Positions 9,801 to 20,454 are shown, counted from the stretch's first letter. The stretch: DNA of 64,000 nt from Erigeron canadensis (GCF_010389155.1 NC_057763.1:6944649-7008648); one strand, 5' to 3'. The notes: generated from the letters alone by a model not told the origin. Numbers and translations are program-made.

Positions 9801-12560
9801 CCATGTTACAACTTTATACCAATTCGTCTATAAGGAATGGTAAAAGCAAACTACATTAGTCCAAAATTTTATAACACATTAGGTCTAGGTCTAAAAGCAA
9901 TATTGTGCATTTACATGAATCAATTAAGAAACACGCCCCAGGAAAAAAAACAAAACAAAGGTATGGGAGGTAAGAATATGTTCATCCTTTTCTTCGTTTG
10001 ATGAAGACCACCAACAACTGATTGTTTCTTCAAATACACATACGTATGATAATTTGATTATCTCAATCATCTATCTAGTACACTGATACACCTGATATGC
10101 TTTTTATAGAGAATAAAGATTATAAAAACAAATACAAAAAACACAGCTAAACATGGTTTCATTTGCCATATGCTTTTGTTACTCTTCCACATTTTTATCA
10201 GAGAACTTTTGAAAGGCAACTTATTAACAACAGGCTGAGTTTTCTTTTTTGCCTAGTTATGGTCTTCACTTTTCAATGGGGAAGCTATAAATACTGGTTA
10301 TTGCCTTATAAACATGGTCATGACAAGCCAAAGCAAGCTACGTTCATATATTTTACTGTAAAAGATCATAAATTATGCTCCAATAAAGGTCTAAGCTAGA
10401 AAAAAGATCAACCATATTTAGCTTTAGATACATATATGACCTAATATGGACACATGGCAGCGGAAGTTTTTTTGTTAAAGGTTTGTTCCAAATTTTAGGT
10501 CTAATGGAAACTGAAATTGCAAAAAAAATATCAACATACCTGCATTGATCGTAACAATGCCCTCAAGTCAGTGTTTTCGTCAACCAATTCTTGATTTTTG
10601 GCTTCATATGCATCCACCTAGAATAGTGTAGAGTTACACAATCAAATTTGACGGTCTGCTATGTGTCTGTTAAGGTCGCCGGAAAAACAACCTTTTTCAA
10701 TATTTACATGAAACTATTAACATAATTATACAGCATACAGTCTTTTTATAGAAATCCTTATCCGTCATCTTTCCGTTCCAAGTCCCACGCTGTCTCCCTT
10801 CTTTCTGTTGGCAGGAAAAATGATTGTTAAAAAACTAAACAGTTTAAAGCATACATGTATTTGCAAATGCATTTATCATATTCAACAATTACCTTAAGCA
10901 AATTCATGATTTCCATGCCTGACCTCGATTCCTTCTTTTTCTCCATTGTAATTTGGTTTAGCCTTTCCTGCGATAGAAAGATGACCCTTCATCAATCATA
11001 TGTTATTTCTGTTGCATGAGAAGCAATACAGCAACTAATAAAAAATTCAAAAGACGGTCACAATAAGGACAATTTATCATACCTGCAACTTAATGTACTC
11101 CTTTTCCTTTTTCTTCATCTCATGTATCTGTTGGGTTCTAACTTGCTTTCATGACACAACATGTCGACCATTATAAGTTTTTTAAATATATATCACTGAA
11201 ACCAAAGTATATAGCTAGTTTGATGAATATGATGTGTACACCATACCTGACTTCCTATAACCATCTTTTGAAACTCATCTCTCTCCTGCTGTAACTTGTC
11301 AATTTGTGCTTTAAAACCTGCTTTGGCTTTTGCTTCCTGATCAAAACATACCATATGTAATGTCCATCAAAAGTGGCTTTTTCATTGTTAAGAAAAAAAA
11401 TTATTTAAAGGGTGTGATACCGTGCGGGTAATAGTCGCTATTTCCCTATCTTTTGCAGATATTTGGGACTCCAATCTCTCTACTTTGGCCTCTAACCTTG
11501 ATATGTCTGACAAAAGCCTGCAAGAAGATTCAAAGATGGCAAATTGTTCCAAAAAGAAAAAATGAAAGAGAATTTATATGTACACAACAGGAAAATTGTG
11601 CAATGTACAACTGTCAAGGACGTTAGGATTGCATATTGTTAGAAAAGATTAAATTAAGTTTGTTCAATATAGGCACATCCAGTGGTTGTTAAAGAAGAGT
11701 GTTGATATTAGTATAAAAGAAGCACTTATTCCGTATTCATCCAAAACAAAGAGAGCTTATTGCATTTATAAGACGCAATAAGTTATAAGCACTTAATAAC
11801 ACGTAATCCCAAACACCCTTTCCCGTATGTCACTCTTTACTACCCTAAGCTTAGTCTCGCATCTGAAGTTTTCCATGTTTCAACTTCCACACACACTTAA
11901 CTTATTTAGTCCACCCTCACATGATTCTAAAATTTGTCATATATAAGCAAGTTTCAAAAAGCATTACACATAATGTCATTACGAGTTCATCAAGTTAGTG
12001 AGCAAAAAGGAGCTATACCGTTGCCTCTGGTCACTAGCAGACTCACGATACTCGATATCACGTTGCCTTTGCTGCAACAACGAGTACATACAATTGCAAG
12101 TCCTCGCAACCGAAACCTACATTAGATTAAATAAATAATACTTATAAATAACAAAAAAAAAAAAAGTGAGCATAAGAAACATGAAATACGAACCGGATCA
12201 GTTGCAAAGAGATCGAGTGAAGCCGGGAATCCAAATGTGACTAAAGTCTGATTCAAATATTTGATACAATGATCCAAATTTCCGACATCGGCAAATGTAT
12301 GCTCACTGTAAATCAAAAATTGATATGAAACCCTAACTTACAGTATAATTATTTAAATTCAAAATAACTGTAAAAAATAAAAATTTACTACTGTAAAATA
12401 ATTACCTTGTTCCGAAGGCTGATTGTGTTGATGTCTGATTAGAGAAAAGAAATTAGAAAAAGAAAAATATTAAGATAAATGAAATAAAAAGATGAAGAAG
12501 AAGAAGAAATGTAATTACAGTGAGATCGAAGGAGTTTGGTGCATCAAATGATGATGACAT
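887..12560 (-). CDS. ADIP/SSX2IP-family coiled-coil protein, 15 exons, 381 aa
   Basis: Exons (minus strand, 5' to 3'): 12519-12560, 12406-12434, 12194-12305, 12019-12116, 11421-11517, 11247-11336, 11083-11145, 10893-10967, 10739-10804, 10540-10617, 9553-9663, 9381-9458, 9169-9288, 995-1038, 887-929. All have GT-AG borders and the sum is 1146 nt with an unbroken frame, [14 protein letters not shown] at the start and NSERDSA-stop at the end. Residues about 25-60 ([20 protein letters not shown]) and the next 150 residues, rich in E, K, R and Q, match my memory of the plant afadin/alpha-actinin-binding (ADIP, PF11559) family, relatives of animal SSX2IP and yeast Msd1, which act at microtubule-organising centres. 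The middle should form coiled coils. The oddity is intron 13 (1039-9168), which holds a whole LTR retrotransposon in the same orientation as the gene. Family assignment is by recognition; the exon model comes directly from the sequence, and the last two exons fit in phase but are the least certain. Confidence 0.85.
1456..1780. repeat. MITE-like element with imperfect terminal inverted repeats
   Basis: The left end (about 1456-1488, ...AAGTACTCCTTATTTTAGGGAC) is an imperfect inverted copy of the right end (about 1749-1780, GTCCCTAATTTAAGGAGTCCCT). Between them are two similar blocks, each with CCACC runs, ATGATCCTC, GGCGACGGCGACCACC and the palindrome ACTTACACATGTGTAAGT, which occurs three times in all (two complete copies and one short by a base or so). 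The element lies in intron 13 of the ADIP-like gene. No clear target duplication was found. Confidence 0.45.
1797..2160. repeat. Foldback MITE, long inverted repeat
   Basis: The left arm (about 1797-1960) and the right arm (about 1995-2160) are near-perfect reverse complements for roughly 160 bases each, with a loop of a few dozen bases near 1961-1994. Both arms share GAGAACACTTAAAAAC, TTTTGATGCATTAAAAGTC, AACATAGTGCATAACTAAT and TTAAGTGTTTAACA. It lies in intron 13 of the ADIP-like gene. The exact ends and target duplication could not be fixed. Confidence 0.7.
2506..2717 (-). repeat. 3' LTR of chromovirus
   Basis: 212 bases, direct repeat of 8209-8424, preceded by the target duplication CTGAT. 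It is the downstream LTR because the purine-rich tract lies just inside it on the minus strand. Confidence 0.95.
2718..2736 (-). promoter_or_regulatory. Polypurine tract of chromovirus
   Basis: On the minus strand AAGAAGAGGAGGGTAT directly precedes the 3' LTR, which is the expected plus-strand primer for reverse transcription. Confidence 0.8.
2747..5889 (-). pseudogene. Chromovirus pol remnant: RT, RNase H, integrase, chromodomain-like end
   Basis: Order on the minus strand: linker 5647-5889; reverse transcriptase 5028-5684 ([32 protein letters not shown], active site VFFDDIL); RT end and RNase H at 4569-5018 ([26 protein letters not shown]); integrase core 3496-3840 ([18 protein letters not shown]); integrase end 3150-3492; chromodomain-like tail [18 protein letters not shown] ending at the TGA at 2747. 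In-frame stops interrupt it at 5019-5027 and 4785-4787, a frame change lies near 5650-5684, the stretch 3841-4568 is badly decayed, and a SINE interrupts 2904-3149. Clearly non-functional. Confidence 0.9.
2920..3133 (+). mobile_element. tRNA-derived SINE nested in the chromovirus
   Basis: The 16-base sequence AACATTCTTGAACCTT flanks the insert on both sides (2904-2919 and 3134-3149) and is a target duplication. Inside, GGCAATAGCCCAGTGGTACC resembles a pol III A box and GAGGGTTCGATCCTTGG is a near-perfect B box, about 60 bases apart, so transcription would run on the plus strand, opposite to the host element. The right part is GC-rich and lacks a clear poly(A) tail. By chance the insert stays open on the minus strand, so a long frame reads through it. 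Confidence 0.85.
5940..8016 (-). pseudogene. Chromovirus gag and protease, split by a MITE
   Basis: The N-terminal part is at 7821-8016 ([18 protein letters not shown]..., coiled-coil-like). The main part is 5940-7022, which resumes as [20 protein letters not shown], the usual gag capsid start, and includes [20 protein letters not shown], a cysteine-rich knuckle ([16 protein letters not shown]) and the protease motif [10 protein letters not shown]. The two parts are separated by the hAT-like MITE at 7031-7812 plus its target duplication. Removing it would rejoin the family's usual gag layout. Confidence 0.88.
7031..7812. mobile_element. hAT-like MITE nested in gag
   Basis: The 8-base target duplication CCAACAGC is at 7023-7030 and 7813-7820. 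The ends are inverted repeats: CATAGTTTTCAAAAGCGA at 7031 and its complement, one base different (CATAGTTGTCAAAAGCGA), at the right end. The interior has no transposase. Inside each end are GC-rich GCGCC/AGGCG clusters. Eight-base duplications are the mark of the hAT superfamily. Confidence 0.88.
8192..8205 (-). promoter_or_regulatory. Primer binding site (initiator Met tRNA)
   Basis: On the minus strand TGGTATCAGAGCCC begins three bases after the 5' LTR end. This is the standard primer site complementary to initiator-methionine tRNA used by many plant retrotransposons. Confidence 0.9.
8209..8424 (-). repeat. 5' LTR of chromovirus
   Basis: 216 bases, about ten differences from 2506-2717, followed by the target duplication CTGAT (8425-8429). 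Confidence 0.95.
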
Positions 12561-12782
12561 TGTTCTAATTCGAGATTACTTTTTGAGAGAATTTGATTAG
12601 CCGGCGCGGGAATGCACGGAGAGGATGTGTGTGTGATTTTGAAAAGTGGTGGTCAGTGTGAAGGAAGTTTTTGATGGATCGGTGATAGATACAGATAGAT
12701 ATATGTCCGGAATACGCGGTCATTGGATTTGAAATTACTACTCTATCAAACTAACTACACTTTTAACATTTTAACATAAAGT
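12561..12782 (-). promoter_or_regulatory. Promoter and 5' UTR region of the ADIP-like gene
   Basis: Sequence upstream of the minus-strand ATG at 12560. On the minus strand ATTCCCGCGCCGG (about 12601-12613) resembles an E2F site, TTTCCCGC, with a mismatch at its edge. No clear TATA box was seen. The upstream limit is set by the mariner-like element at about 12787. Confidence 0.35.
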
Positions 12783-12786
12783 AATT

Positions 12787-14855
12787 CACCCCTTCCATTA
12801 AAAGTGTCCATATTCCTTTATTTATTTATCTCATTTCATATGTCCACTTTAAAAGTTTATTAGCCAAATTTCAAATTTACCTTTAAACATACAAACTTTA
12901 CATAACAAACAATTTTGATGGACCTACATAATGAAAAACAACCAGAAAATATATATTCTTTACTTATCAAAATTAAAATGTGGGTACATTCATTTTGCAT
13001 GAATAACATACAAGGTCAGGACATTCGATTCATTTTACACGAGTAAAGATACAGAATATCATCAACTTTCTTTACATGATGAAAAGACTTTCTTTGCTCC
13101 ATATGCTTCTTTTTCCATTTCGCTGCTGACCCAAATGCGAAATTACTTTATCAATCAAATTGGTATCACACTTGATTTGCAACGCTAACTTTCCTATATG
13201 TGGTGTTTGATAATGGTTGCTACCACGTACCTTCATGATTTCTTTCCTACATGTTTGTAGAGTTAAAAAGACATTGTTTAGCTCATGTGATGACATTTTG
13301 TAGAAAGAGGTTTGGACCGCATGAACCAACTCATCGATAGATCCCAAAACTTCTTTCTCTTAAAGTGACTAAATTGCGCGGAAAAAACCAAGATCTAACA
13401 CATTTAAATCTGGGCTATCTAGAGGCTGAAAACGGAGTCCAATATCAAACCTATCTCGAGACGCTTCTTGTATAAACTCTTCATATATCGTCGACATTAA
13501 TATGTGGCTTCGCACTATCTTGTTGAATGAAAATTGGACCCATATGACCTTGTGTCCATCTATTCCTAATAGCCGGTAGCACTTTATCAATTAGCCATGA
13601 GCCATGACCTCGTTACTTCTTTAGTCACCGATAAGATAGGCTTAGTTTCTTAAGTTCCCGCAACACGATTCTTACTTGAGCGTTTTGTAGGTTCTAATTT
13701 GGTGAAAGAAAAGATACCTATCTTGCCCAAAAAAATTTCATTACCCAACGCATCAAATCTTGGTCGTGCAACAACAACTGAAAACATGACCTTTGTGATA
13801 AATTTTTTGGATTTACATGTTCTTATTGGCTCATCCTCACCGGGTACAAGGTAGTAACGTTTTGATGGTTTTGACGTGTAAAACCATTTTTCATCAATGT
13901 GAACAACGTTATACATATCATAAAATGAAGGAGTGGATAAAGATTAGGAAATCATAGATAAACAATATTCTAACCTTGCTTTTTTATTTTCATCCGTCAA
14001 ATTCGGCTTAATAGCGTTTGTGTGCGGTCGAAGCTCACCTTCCTTTATTCTTCTATGCACTGTGGATTTTGAAACATTGATTGCTTCGATCGGATATTGG
14101 TTCAGTGACATAGTGGTATTTGTGCAACTTCATCGAAATTGAGTTGTATCCTATTTTGTTTAACTACATACGGTTTCGTTGAAGACACATCGACCATGTA
14201 TCCATGAGAGACTTGAAATCTAGCTCGATGCCAAATACGTATGACGGTGCGAGTAGATACGAAAAAATGTGATGCCACATCGCTTATAGATCCATGTTTA
14301 AGTTTACATTCAATACTTTGTTGCAATAAGGCTTCATATATGGCTCGACGTTGGGCATTAGTTAAGTTGGGTTTAATGTTTAAGTTGATATGGTTATCCA
14401 TTCATGTTAAAGAGATTGAATAGAAAAGTTAGTTTAGTAAAAGATTCTGACATAAACTTTGAAAGAGACAAATGGGTTTGTACACAATTTGGAGGTATAT
14501 CTACAATTGAAACTTGAAAGACTAATTTATCTGTAAACTTATTTGGGCGATAACTATGGAATATCAAAAGATAAGGTTTCGTTCCAAAAAATCAATTGTC
14601 AATCTCACAAAAAAATGGTTTTGGCGGGTAACAATGACACGAAAAGTCTGAGACTTCCAATAGTTGAATTTTTAAAAGAAGTCGTCAGTGTAAAAATTTA
14701 GTAGGGTCATAGACATTTCTTAACATTTTAACTCAATGGATACTATGGGTTTGTTAAGGGTAATATTGTCATATGACAAAAAAAATAACAATCATTCATT
14801 CTACCTAAAAATATGTGTTTTTCAAACTAGGACAATTGTGAAGGGGCGGAGGGGG
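12787..14855 (-). mobile_element. Mariner-like element (plant MLE) with degraded ends
   Basis: The right end at 14855, read inward on the minus strand, is CCCCCTCCGCCCCTTCACAA preceded by TA. The left end (about 12787) reads CACCCCTTCCATTAAAAGTG. Both resemble the CTCCCTCCGTCCC termini of plant mariner/Stowaway elements. Between them lies a mariner transposase pseudogene. Confidence 0.75.
13072..14401 (-). pseudogene. Mariner-like transposase, frameshifted
   Basis: The N-terminal part (14102-14401) has a helix-turn-helix stretch ending in STRTVIRIWHRAR. The catalytic part (13650-13916) has NVVHIDEKWFYTSKPSKRYY, the usual first aspartate motif, and ends near KRSSKNRVAGT. In another frame near 13510-13550, FIQQDSAKPHI supplies the second aspartate, and DSPDLNVLDLGFF near 13390-13425 the third, fitting the DD39D pattern of plant mariner transposases. 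The C-terminal piece at 13072-13347 contains SIDELVHAVQTSFY. Several shifts and stops break it, so it is a dead copy. Confidence 0.85.
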
Positions 14856-15049
14856 TATTATTTTTTATCGGTGGTGGTGACTATTTTGATCGGTGGTGGT
14901 GACTCTCAAGGAAAATATTGATCGGTGTTATTTAGAGGGGTGGTTCATGTGTGTTCAATGTGGTGCACAAATGAACACCGCTACGGTGTGGTGTTGTGTT
15001 GCTTAGAAGTACGTCGTGTGGCTTGAATGTTCAGTGCCCCCACCCACCC

Positions 15050-15059
15050 ATATACATAC

Positions 15060-15094
<35 letters not shown>

Positions 15095-15101
15095 TATATA
15101 T
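15050..15101. repeat. (CATA)n and (TA)n microsatellite
   Basis: Seven or more CATA units run into a TA run, ending just before a MITE. Confidence 0.9.
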
Positions 15102-15239
15102 GGAATAACGAATAACTTAGATGCTTCCAAAGGTAAATTAGGGTTACAAACGTATTTTCACAAAAGCTGGGGGACCGGAAATATAAATTCATCTTACAAA
15201 TTTACTTTTAGGTGCTTCCAGAAGCATATTGGTTATTCC
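15102..15239. repeat. Short MITE with GGAATAAC ends
   Basis: It begins GGAATAACGAATAACTTAG and ends GGTTATTCC. Inner parts ATGCTTCCAAAGGTAAA and TTTACTTTTAGGTGCTTCC are also inverted copies, so the whole 138 bases can fold back. No convincing target duplication. Confidence 0.55.
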
Positions 15240-15283
15240 CATTAATTTTATTTCAACAAAAGGATTTTAAGGATTTATATAAA

Positions 15284-15415
15284 GATATAAGTACCATGAA
15301 ATGTAACAAACTTTGTAACAAATTTAAAGATTATTATTTACAATGAACACAACTTTAGTTATTTCATACTATAGACATTCGTCCAAAGTTTGTTACATTC
15401 TAAAATACTTATCCC
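15284..15415. repeat. Mutator-type MITE, short copy
   Basis: Ends are inverted repeats (ATGTAACAAACTTTG near the left end, CAAAGTTTGTTACAT near the right end, the right end finishing in CTTATCCC). It is flanked by the near-identical 9-base sequences TTATATAAA (15275-15283) and TTATATAAG (15416-15424). The right part, ACTTTAGTTATTTC and ACTATAGACATTCGTCC, matches the longer copy at 51490-51780. Confidence 0.75.
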
Positions 15416-16722
15416 TTATATAAGTATAAATGAGATTTCATTTATAAACATTTAAAGAATAAATTTTAAGAATTATTGAAAGAACGCAAAAATAGTTACG
15501 TTGACAAGCGCATTAATAAATAATCGTATAGATATTTTTAGTTTTGGCCAAGAAAATATATAAACCGTATTTCTATTAGGATTAATTGCCCGTTCTTCAA
15601 CATCGTCATCATCAATCTTTTTATGTCATAAATCGATCACCAAGCCTAGGTGAGTTTCATTGATCCTTTTTTAATATTTTGGGCTAATAATGCACAACTC
15701 TTTTTATGGACATGATTGTTTAAATATCTATGCTTACATTGATACTATACTCTTGATTGAAATCCCCTATTGAACTTGAATCGAAAAATTACAACGCGAA
15801 TACTATAAATAGTATTGAAATTACAAGTTAGTCACGCTAACTTGTCTAACATATATATAATATTTGAACTATATCGTGCCTGCATTGAGTATTGGTATCA
15901 CAAGAGGGGTATAAAACAACATATATTATTGTTAAGGTATTCGGTTTCAAGCTATAAACATAGGGTTTACATACATTTGTTGAATCTATATATTTTATGA
16001 TATATATATATATGTATGCATGCGCTATCATTAGAGAAAATCTTATGATCTATATATAATATATGAACTCATCAATTTTATGTTGCGGTAATTTAACGTG
16101 TATTCTCAAATAATTAAGCTATTATGATGCATATACATGATGCATACTTGTGGAGTCACAACATATACTAAAAGAAAACAAATTAGAGATATCTAGTGAT
16201 ATATGAAAGAATCTCATTTGTACTTCTTGAATGCTCATTTTCATCTTTTGTAAGAATAAAGTATTATGATAAAGAAAATTTTAAAAAACGTCTCATTATA
16301 AAGGTCGATTATTATAAGAGATTCATTGTCCAAAATAACTAAAGTCAATATAATAATGTACTGATCATGATATTTTTTTCTTTTTAGTTTACCTTTTTCA
16401 TTTGACTTTTGTTATTAAAAATATAGTAATAATGATGTCTTGTTACTTTTTTCTTTAAATATATTATTGTATTTGATTATCTTTTTTACAATATGATATA
16501 CATTTTACTTTTTATTGCAATTGAAACACTGAAAATATAATAAAATCTGTCACACACAACCTTATATAATTATACGTAATAGTAAAGGATATAAATAATA
16601 ATTGATAATAAAATATTTTATATCATTTTCTTACAACATTAATACAAGTTCTCACACCTACTGAATTATGTCTAGGAAATTTAATCTAGTTGTACGCATT
16701 GTCTATGCAAATAAGGATTTTC

Positions 16723-17211
16723 TCATGTCCGCTCGAATGCGTATCTAGACCGTTGTGGATGCATAGGAGGTATCGAAAAATCTCCTTGTAACACCAGTCT
16801 CACGAAATGATTACCATTGAAGCGTGCAATTACGCAAATATTATGCGGTTGTGAACTTGGTGGGCTAGTAAAAAGCGGTAAGCACGTTGTATAACCTTCT
16901 TAGCTAAAAAAAACAACCACCACATTATACCTTGATGCAATGAGTAACCAAGTGTCTGGCATAATCATTCAATATAATGGATCTACAAATCCTTTTTTAA
17001 AGTGATTCAACATATACTGAAGTGATTGTACGCCTTCTTTGTTAAAAGTTGAAGTATATCTTGCATAATGCACAGATAACGCATTCAATAAATCCATACG
17101 AATTTGACGTCAATCATCTTGATGATGACCAATGCAAATAGTCGTCGCTTTAAATCCACAATTTCCATCTCCTCGTACATTTTTGAACCTATTTATATAG
17201 ATAAAAAGTAT
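16723..17211 (-). pseudogene. OTU-like cysteine protease domain remnant
   Basis: On the minus strand NVRGDGNCGFKATTI carries the D-G-N-C catalytic cysteine motif of OTU-type proteases (about 17150-17180). It is followed after stops and shifts by MPDTWLLIASRYNVVV and NGNHFVRLVLQGDFSIPP with the catalytic histidine (about 16760-16830), ending in a stop at 16723. This order matches OTU domains known from plant MULE transposons. The upstream part is cut off by the LTR piece starting at 17212. Whether it came from a MULE or a host OTU gene cannot be decided here. Confidence 0.7.
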
Positions 17212-18185
17212 TGATGTGCAACATCGAGTTTTAAATTTATAAACACGAAATACCCTAAAACTGACTACTACACTCTCGGGCAGTGGACCCATTTGTATAT
17301 AGTATAGCTAAAAAGTAAGTCCGAGGTCGTTCGCAGGGATTGATTTGAAGTAGTTGTTGCTAAAGTAGTTTTAGACACAGGGTGGAATCGTAACCGAATT
17401 GCTACCGAACGTTGACAGTTTGCAATTAAAGAAATTTAAATGACAAGACGATTAAAAGTAAAGAAATTTCAGACAATTTAAATAAAGATCATCCACTTCG
17501 AATTCACTTGACTTTAACTATGATTGCACACGTTTAAGGACAAATTCTAATTCTTTAGAGTTGACAAGCTAATTGTGAACGGATAAAAATGCTCACGTGG
17601 TACCACCAACCGCTCGCAAATCACCCAAACACCTAAATTGCTAGTTTAATTACCCAAGCCGATACCACCGATGCCCAGAAACTTTCCCAACAATTAGTTT
17701 GCTTGATTATCCAATTATCAATTGTGCCTATGTGAAAGAAAACGTGGTACCACCAACCGTTCCTAAACACATCTACCGATTAACTCCTATTATAGATTTG
17801 ACATTCACCATCATACCATGAACTGGTGACAACCGACCATAGACAATCGAGTTGAAACGATAAACCTATTCACCTAGTACCACTAACGATGAATACATAA
17901 ACCATTAACATCAAAAGGATAAATCACAAGGAATTAATTGATAAAGATTACGACACAACGATAATTTAATCAACTCTTGAATTAAAATATTGCAATCATA
18001 TCATTCGTCAAGTTTCATCGAAGTGGATGATTAAAAATCTAGCCACTCATGCTAAATTGAAAGTAAATAGCAAGATAGAAATAGAACATATTGTACCAGT
18101 AAGTTTTTGAATAAAAATTGCAAGACAGAAAAGTAGATACGATCTAGATGGGTGTTCTTGAATCTTCAATGAATCCAAGGAGAAC
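17212..18185 (-). repeat. Partial Athila-type LTR
   Basis: It begins TGATGTGCAACATCGAG and is alignable with the left two thirds of the Athila LTRs at 20721 and 34599: TTAAATTTATAAAC, GGGCAGTGGACCC, CACGTGGTACCACCAACCG, GTAGATACGATCTAGATGGG. It breaks off at about 18185, so the U3 part with promoter and palindromes is missing. It is a deletion junction with the next element. Confidence 0.8.
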
Positions 18186-18186
18186 T

Positions 18187-20396
18187 TTAAACAGATGGAC
18201 CTTCACTAGTTCTCCTTCTCTTAGCAATGGAAGAAATAGGTTGTTTGTCTTCAGCATCAACGTTTAATCTTTCTTCAATGTTTTCCTTGAACTTGATGAG
18301 ACTTTGCAGCACATAAACCCATCCTTTTTCAACCTTGTTCTTTTGTTGCCGAGATTCCAAAAGTCTCAACATCTCCACCTGCTCAGCATGCCCATACTGA
18401 TGAACATCTGGATTCTTAGTTGTAAGCTTTGGTCTATTAAAGTATTGAAGTGTAACCACAAAGTGCCTTTCACCAGGTTTGAGTGCCACTTTGATCTCTG
18501 TGATTCTACCTGGGTGATATTTCCGCTAAAGGACTGCAGATAGGAATGCACATACCTCAAATTCATTTGTTACTTTGAACTGGGCAGTGCTCAGTTTTTG
18601 TACAGCAGCTCGTATATCTTCAGTGGTTGGTTCATTGGGTTCCAACCAAGTCCTCAGATTTACATCCCTTGGCAAGGGTTTTGGCTTTGATTTTGACTTG
18701 GACTTGGATGGGTTCAATACTTGCTTAACAACTTTCGTGATATGTTCCATTCTTTTCTGAATCCCTTCAGTTCTCACTTCCTTAGCCTTCTCCACTGATA
18801 TGTTTAAGCATATGGCATCATGCGCAACTTCACCATCTCTGTAATGTTTGTCCAGTTCCACTTCCAAGACTTCTTTTAAGGCTTCAATGATTCTGAGATC
18901 AGCCTTAACCTTAATATATTCAGCAGATGTCATACCAAGAAGTCTTGAATCACTAGCATCAAGCAAAACTGGGGGGGCAATGTTTTTCTATCTTGGGCCT
19001 GGTTAACCCTCATTTGTTTCTTTCTTTCTTTGATTGCATCCCCAATACTTGCAAGTTTCTTGCTATCATCCTCTGAAACTGGAAGAAGCTGATCAACATT
19101 GCCAGTTTCTAAGATTTGCATATCAGTGGCCGGCTTGGCAGATTCATCAGTTATCTTTTCTTTGCCTTTGCCATCATTCCCCCTATCAACAACATCTTCA
19201 AATTCTTCAATATGTCCACCTGCTTCAGTACTGGTGGCAACAACGACTCCACTCATCTGCTAGCTAGCATCAATACTAGCTACAGCAACCACAATCTCTT
19301 TTCCTGAACCTGGAGTTTCAATCACAGACTGGGGTGCATGAACAGATCTTTCCCCATTGGCAGCATCTAGTCCTTTCCTTATGGCTGCAAAATCATCGTG
19401 ACTAAATGGTAAGCGATCTAGAGGCTGCCACGATCCCATGTTCTTGCACTCCTTGAAAACTCCACAAATCATGCGAATTGTCCTCCACAGATAATTAATC
19501 TCTTGAGACTGAACCAAAATATTGCCATTTGTCTCAGCTTGGCTAGCCTGAATAGCTTTAAGTGTAACAAGATCATCTGGAGAGAGCCCAGTTGCAACAG
19601 CTTCCTTAACAATTTCCTTCTCCTTCTCCTTGCCAGCTTCAGTTGTCAGGTGTTCAATAGCTTGAGTGTGATCAGATACCTTGGTGGCCAAACTATCAAG
19701 ACTGCCCCTCAACCGATCGATCTTAGATGTGATTGGAGTGAGATCAACCTGGGGCGTGACAATCTTGGTGATCTCAGACATCACTTTTTCCATGAGATGT
19801 TCTCTGGTAGCCAAGGTATCATCAATCTTTTGACCAACTGAAGAGGCCAACTGGTTTCCAAGCTCAATCACGTGTAGACCAGGTTTTGCAATAAGTTCTT
19901 GAACCTGTCTTTCAAGTTCCTTCAAATCAACCTCTGAAGATCGGACAGTGTTGCTCAGCAAGATGTCGATAGATGTAGTGACATTGGATTTGGTCAAATC
20001 AAAGGCCTCCCTTAACGATGTTGCAAGTTAATTGGAGCTTTTGACCAAATCATTGAGCTTGTTGAACACCAAGTCCTGATTTTCAGAAAACTTATTAATT
20101 CCCAAATCAACCACTTTAACATTTGTCTGGTGCTTCTTGTGGTATTTGGAAAGGGACTTGGTGTTTTTGTCCAGTGTCTTTTGAATATCCTTCACCCTTG
20201 TAAGGAGGTTTGAGATATCGGCCTGGAAAGACACAAGCTGGCTGTCCAGTGACGGAGGGGAAGATGTCACTGGACCAGACCAGATAGAGACTGGAGAAAC
20301 TAGAGGAGGGTTAGTATTAATAACATTTGGAGTGACATTAGGATTAGTTTCATTATTAGGACCAGAACCATTCTCACTTTCAGTACCAGTAGCCAT
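18187..20396 (-). pseudogene. Unrecognised retroelement protein of about 730 codons, broken
   Basis: The start MATGTESENGSGPNN lies 40 bases after the primer site, the position of gag. The frame runs 20396 to 19260 and on to about 18970 with stops at 20025-20027 and 19257-19259. A frame change near a run of seven G at 18970-18976 follows, then it continues 18966 to 18187 with a stop at 18523-18525. Visible features: a proline/serine-rich N-terminus, coiled-coil-like stretches (KDIQKTLDKNTKSLSKYHKK; DLKELERQVQELIA), a lysine/serine tract (SKSKSKSKPKPLP) and a basic C-terminus AKRRRTSEGPSV. No capsid motif or zinc knuckle was recognised. Function unknown; structural protein by position only. 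Confidence 0.6.
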
Positions 20397-20436
20397 TTAA
20401 GCAGACCTAGGTTATAGAATTGATTCAACTCAACCT

Positions 20437-20452
20437 GTCTGCTTTGATACCA
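20437..20452 (-). promoter_or_regulatory. Primer binding site, methionine-tRNA type
   Basis: On the minus strand TGGTATCAAAGCAGAC starts two bases after the LTR end at 20455. It differs by one base from the common initiator-Met site TGGTATCAGAGC. Confidence 0.75.
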
Positions 20453-20454
20453 CT

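Larger units (their letters stand above)
14858..16722. other. Intergenic, AT-rich, with microsatellite and two MITEs
   Basis: No coding region is supported. A (CATA)n/(TA)n microsatellite lies at about 15050-15101 and MITEs at 15102-15239 and 15284-15415 (listed separately). The remainder is AT-rich with no recognisable structure. Confidence 0.6.
18186..20454 (-). mobile_element. Internal region of a defective LTR element with methionine-type primer site
   Basis: The region begins on the minus strand with a primer site directly after an LTR and carries one broken long reading frame. No reverse transcriptase or integrase is present, and the 3' part is lost at about 18185. It is the host of the two Athila insertions that split its 5' LTR. 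Copia or gypsy affiliation cannot be stated. Confidence 0.7.
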
